Part shown: positions 59,799-64,000 of the stretch, in pieces | Position numbering within the stretch: the first letter of the stretch is position 1 | Layout: every line of letters begins with the position of its first letter | Assembly (NCBI GenBank): GCA_020746875.1 | Contig: JAGTJL010000023.1 | Location: forward strand, 558,001 to 622,000 | Length of the DNA stretch: 64,000 bases | Source: Rhexocercosporidium sp. MPI-PUGE-AT-0058 | Taxonomy: Eukaryota > Ascomycota > Leotiomycetes > Helotiales | Reading direction: 5' to 3' | Translations under genes and position numbers: made by a program | The notes under the pieces: model-generated | Databases searched by the model: none | What the model saw: the letters and a program-made list of their open reading frames with translations, nothing else | Told to the model about the DNA's origin: nothing

Positions 59799-62025
59799 GC
59801 TGCATTCGACTTACTAAAATTTACTACTTATTGTAGACCTTTATAAGTATTATTTTTATTTATATACGAAATGAATAGATTCAGAATATTAATATTTCTT
59901 TGCTGACAAGAGTACTATAAAAGGGTATTATTAATATCGTCACTAAGTTACTGCTTCATCAACTCTAGTAAGCATTTTATTTTTTCCGTCTTATAATTTA
60001 CTCTTACTTATAGCAAAAGCTTTATAATGTCGATTTAGTTACTATTAATAATTAAATGCATTAGTTTATACCCGCTTATATTATTATAGTCGAGATCAGC
60101 ACGATATAATAATAAAAAAGACGAGGTTATTACATGCCCTTTTTTTATAATAAGTATTAATGCCGTTTATTTTCCCGCGTTTTATACATTAATTTTATTA
60201 TTACTAGTAAGCAAATGCTCGGCGTATTATATAAATCCTAGAAATACAGTAAAGTGCAGAGGTTAAGAGTCCGCTTTTTTATTTTTGTGTTAATAAGTTA
60301 ATATTCACATTTGAAAAGCGGTTTTAATAAGAACGAAATACTGATCTAAAAGGTCGAATTTAATTACTATTTTAAGATTTTCTATATAATACCTTAAGTT
60401 TTGTGTTGCGTAGGCCATAAAAGGATATAAGGAATGTAGATCTTGCAGCATTTTTAGCCTTGTTCCTTCCTTCCGCGACTAAACATATGTATTATAAGTA
60501 GATCCACCATCTTCGTCACTATTGTTTTCTAGAATCTCTTTATTATCTTTACCTGCACCCAGAGATTCCAAAGACAAGGAGGTCTGCCCGTAGGAGTCTA
60601 AATACTGCAAGTATAATTCTAATTAACTTTTCATAAGCTTTTATCTTATAAAGGATTAGGAAAGCACTAATATTTATACTTCGGTTTTAATCTCTTGTAA
60701 ATTCGGTGAAAGAGTAATAAATAACGGAAATAATTTTATTATTTAATAATTCTAGAAATCGCCTATACGCTTGCTTTATTACTTCTTTTTCTTTTATTAA
60801 CTCCGCATCCGTATCTTTTATTAAAAATATAATAATAAATCTAAGTTCGATTAACTTTATTAGCTTAAACGACTGAGTGATATACTGCAGGATTATTAAT
60901 TACTAGTCTATAGTCAACTTGCTTCGCTTAGTATGCTCTAATAGTAATCTTGTGTAAAGCTTAGTCAAGTTTTGGGGTAATTATGCGATTGCTATAAGAA
61001 GCTGTTCCGGAATGATGCTCTTCTCTTATAAGCTATCGGCGATCGAGTCTATTAATAACCTCGCGTATAAAAACAACCTCTTCGATAGCTTGCAAACTGC
61101 TTCCTTAACTTAGATCTCTTTATTTTTGCTTAATCTAGGCTTTAAGGTCGCAAGTCGTGTCGACACGTAAATAACGATATTAGGAAATATCTCTCTTGGC
61201 TCGAGTCTGACTGATTCGACACCCAGCTTCTTAAGCTAATTTTTAATATTAGTAATAAGTCGAGAAGTGAGTATTACTTTAATACTTTTAGGCTTAAGGG
61301 CTCCTAATTCCTTTAGCTGGTTAATAAATGAAATATATTAATCGTCTATTTCGTCTAATATATTGGCTACGTAGTAGACTTTCTTTTCCTATCACATAGA
61401 TTTAATTAATATATCTTATAATTTACTGCTTTCGACGTTATTAATAGTTTTTATTAATAGTCCGTTTACTTTTTCTTGAAGATTAGAGCTAAAAGGTAGC
61501 AGTTATGCGATCTAGTCGCGAATGAGATACTTTGGATCATAGTTTTTCTTTATAATTTATCGGAAGAAAAAGAACAAGACAAGTGGTTTTAAGCCTCCGC
61601 GATCTTATATTTCTGCGAGTGTCTTGACAGTCGCTGCCGTAAAGACGCTCTTTCCACTTTTTGCGATTCCTTTTACCCACAAACAACTCTTATCTGAATC
61701 GTCCTCCCATACTCGGAAGACCTCAGACTCTCTTAGTCAGTCTTTAATGCTAAGAGTATAAGATTTTAGGTGCTTTATATACTTATTCCTAGGCGAAAGG
61801 TACTCCGTTAGCTGTAGCTATCGACGTAACTCGTTAATTGACTTTATATTTAGATCTCGTCCAATAATTATAGTAGAATAAGACGACGTAGACGAACTAT
61901 TTGCGAATAGTGTTTGAAATGCTTCTTGCGAGCATTCGCTGAAGTCCTATAAGCGAGTCGTGTTATTATTTCAAGAGTCTTAGGCTGCAGCCAAGCCGAT
62001 GACTCCTATGCCTGGATTAGTATAG

Positions 62026-64000
62026 CATCCATATGTAATACAAGACCAGGGTTATTTGCGCATACCGTGCACAATTATATAAGGATTGGAAAGAGATATA
62101 AAATGCAAATGGATTTAAGCGATTCGCACTCTTTCCCCTCCCGTTTCTGTGCTTTTAGCGGCACTCCCGAGCCGTGGGACAACCCCGCTATTAATACCTA
62201 CTATTTAACTTTTGACAGACTGCTTCCTAGATTTAGGAGATTTTAAAGATCAATAGGAGGTCTTCACAAAGAAATATCCTGTAATTAAGCTTAGTTCCAA
62301 AGTCCAACAACTCGAGGAGGGTTTTTAGCCTCTGGGAATAAAGTTATGTCGTACAGAAGTGGAGCAGGCTTTTAGTGGTTCAAGAGCTCTACGATTAACG
62401 TGGAGAGCAAGGGTTTAAAAAATGTATTAAAGAGAGCGTTACCTTTTGTAAGAGAGGATTATAACCCGAGTATATATACACGTGAGTGCTTACGAGAGCA
62501 TATATATAACTAGTAGACTGCGCTAGGGCGCGATACACCCCTATAGTGAGGCTCCGTCATATAGATAAGCCTTGCTATTTAAAGGCGCACAAGCAGTCGA
62601 GAAATGTAATATAAGCTCCTCGAGTATATATATTAGTTCTTAATAAAAACATGGCGCCGAGCAGTAAATTAATACTCCTGGGATGCTATAATAAATGAAA
62701 ATATTAATACACGCTTTAAAGATATAATATGCGAGGACTTTATATATTAATATAAGTAGTTTACTAAGCAATTAATATTAATAATAAATAAGAATATAAA
62801 CACGTATTTAAATTATATATAATTAAATAAATAAAATTTAAAAATGTAGTCAAGCTATAGTAATTAAGTAAGTAAAATCTTAATTATTGTGTTTAATATA
62901 TATAAATCGTAGGTTTTAAAAGTAAGACTAAAGTAAGGTTTAGTTTATAGCTAAAATCTCGTGCCGTCTTATTTAATTATTAAGTTATTAAGCTATAATT
63001 AGTGAATTTAGTCCTTTTAAAGTAATTACTATATACAGTAGGAAGCCGCAACAGTGTGTGCCAGCCTCTTATTAGCTTATGTAATACGCCGCCTCCCGGG
63101 TTAATGGGTTTATTATTAATCTAAGCGTCTTATATTATAATAGCGCGATTACGATTACTCTTAGGAATATATATATATCGACTTTCGTATTATTACAACT
63201 AACTTTTGCTTAATATTAACGCATTTTATGCTCGCGTGCCTGCTTACTTGCCTATTTATTTTTTTTATTTTTTAATCTTTTACTTTTTTTAATAAATTCT
63301 CTTTAATTATTAGCTATACCTTTTAAAGCTTTTAGAGTAGCGATTACGTATATTAATAATTAAATCGCAGCTCGCTAAGTAAATTCTTCTTTAATTTTGA
63401 GTAACTTTAATACCGTTGAATTAATTACTAATAATTATATTATAAGATTTTAAAGATAAATTCGATAACTATAAAGTATTTAATAATGAGCTTACTAATA
63501 AGCTTCCCAATAATCCTCCTCTTACTCGTTCGGTCGTTAAAATAAATCCTAAAGATAATTAATAATATTTTTTTTTATATAAAAATAAAAATATACTTAT
63601 TAATAACTTTAATAATAAACTAATTCTCCCTCGATCTTCTCGTGTTAAGCTAAGCTCGCTATTTAAAAAAACTCTTACGCGTTCTTTTAATACTTTATTA
63701 TTATTAGTTATATTAAATAAAAGCGTTATTACATTAAATGAAAATAGCTTTTAATATACCTTCTTTACTTTACGCGTTTCACGTCTTAATTCGACTCCCT
63801 CTTTTGCCCTTCTTTTTACTTTTAAGACTTATACTTATTCTTTATTAACTTTAAAGAAGCGTAAATCGTCTCGCACTCTATCTAAGCCTTGCTCTCTTAT
63901 TAAGCGCGCTCGAGATATATATATATTATTTTAAAGCTTACTTTTTATTAATAACTTATTTTATTTATATTAATTAAGATTTAAGAAAGGAGTTTATAAA
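62026..64000. other. upstream flank of the NLR-like gene and AT-rich sequence
   Basis: 62.0-62.2 kb is less AT-rich and may contain the former NLR promoter. Beyond that, sequence is AT-rich with stops in all frames. A plus-strand codon-like piece at about 63600-63930 (LPRSSRVKLSSLFKKTLTRS, then TLKKRKSSRTLSKPCSL) is unassigned and may continue beyond the window. Confidence 0.4.

Larger units (their letters stand above)
51767..62025 (-). pseudogene. NACHT-ankyrin NLR-like protein, RIP-degraded and split by a hAT element
   Basis: The gene reads minus strand from about 62025 to 51767 with 55904-59798 (plus one copy of the 8 bp duplication) inserted. The N-terminal part shows IGVIGLAAA, ANSSSTSSYSTIIIGRDLNI and SYTLSIKDxLRESEVFRVWE. 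The NACHT domain has the P-loop WVKGIAKSGKSVFTAAT (61680-61630; GSGKS expected), a Walker B LDEIDD within VYYVANILDEIDD (about 61385-61345) and IKVILTSRLI (about 61290). After this come many ankyrin-type repeats, e.g. VKVLLRNRADSNLRV (about 55790), LLDHSANIKLGTPSLLASII and ATELLLKARADP (53100-52980), ending with an acidic tail DKNNGESDGEEEEGNI and stop at 51767. Total length without the insert is about 6.3 kb, normal for the family. Fungal NLR-like proteins are candidates for non-self recognition; this copy is broken by many stops. Confidence 0.85.

Noticed and set aside
63170..63300. Telomere or centromere repeat
   Set aside because: Only short A/T tracts; no TTAGGG arrays or higher-order tandem repeats.
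1..64000. A giant mobile element of the Starship type carrying NLR and other cargo
   Set aside because: The accessory gene mix is suggestive, but no tyrosine-recombinase (DUF3435) captain frame or element ends were found; the C2H2 fragment at 12.1 kb is not enough.
1..64000. CRISPR arrays, bacterial operons or prophage
   Set aside because: Repeats seen are transposon ends, LTRs and microsatellites; introns and families are fungal.

Overview
The window looks like a repeat-rich, AT-biased stretch of a filamentous ascomycete (Pezizomycotina) chromosome. The evidence is short GT-AG introns of about 47-64 nt, fungus-restricted families (Pth11-like rhodopsin-domain proteins, NACHT-ankyrin NLR-like proteins, DUF7924-type and DUF7025-AAA proteins), and a heavy footprint that looks like repeat-induced point mutation (RIP). 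Nearly every decayed frame carries TAA/TAG where Gln or Trp is expected, Gly/Asp/Glu codons turned to Glu/Asn/Lys, and start codons or splice sites changed by G-to-A. Nothing bacterial, no rRNA, no convincing tRNA and no CRISPR array was seen. All calls come from reading translations by eye; family names are recognition, not search results.

Layout. 357-3020: decayed pogo/Fot1-like Tc1-mariner element with ~85 bp terminal inverted repeats (TIRs). 4759-11132: a divergent pair, an NmrA/isoflavone-reductase-like gene (minus; 3 exons, three RIP-type stops) and a GH78 alpha-L-rhamnosidase (plus). The rhamnosidase is heavily mutated, internally deleted and split by a 2.05 kb piggyBac-like element (7675-9722). 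14632-17818: 3.2 kb hAT element with a perfect 8 bp target duplication. 17.8-25.3 kb: a GC-balanced island with a 1.1 kb deleted hAT copy, an apparently INTACT Pth11-like receptor gene (20583-21659), remnants of a short-chain and a medium-chain dehydrogenase, and a second, 5'-truncated Pth11-like pseudogene.

25.3-64 kb is mostly AT-rich decay: a 2.15 kb gag-only LTR element with identical target duplications (26558-28706), an AAA ATPase pseudogene (about 36.1-38.6 kb, minus), a DUF7924-type pseudogene (about 43.7-45.2 kb, plus), two small MITE-like elements (45.73-46.20 kb), and a large NACHT-ankyrin NLR-like pseudogene (51767-62025, minus). A 3.9 kb hAT element with a ten-intron transposase gene (55904-59798) is inserted cleanly in the NLR ankyrin region.

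How it fits together. The window records nested transposition into accessory genes (plant-glycoside catabolism, receptor-like, redox and NLR-like genes) followed by mutational decay. Only the 20.6-21.7 kb receptor gene reads as functional; the 55.9-59.8 kb hAT is the least decayed transposon. No obviously new multi-gene system was found. The most informative items are the NmrA-rhamnosidase pair, the datable nested insertions, and a short block of alternating strand bias at 13.4-14.5 kb that I cannot explain.
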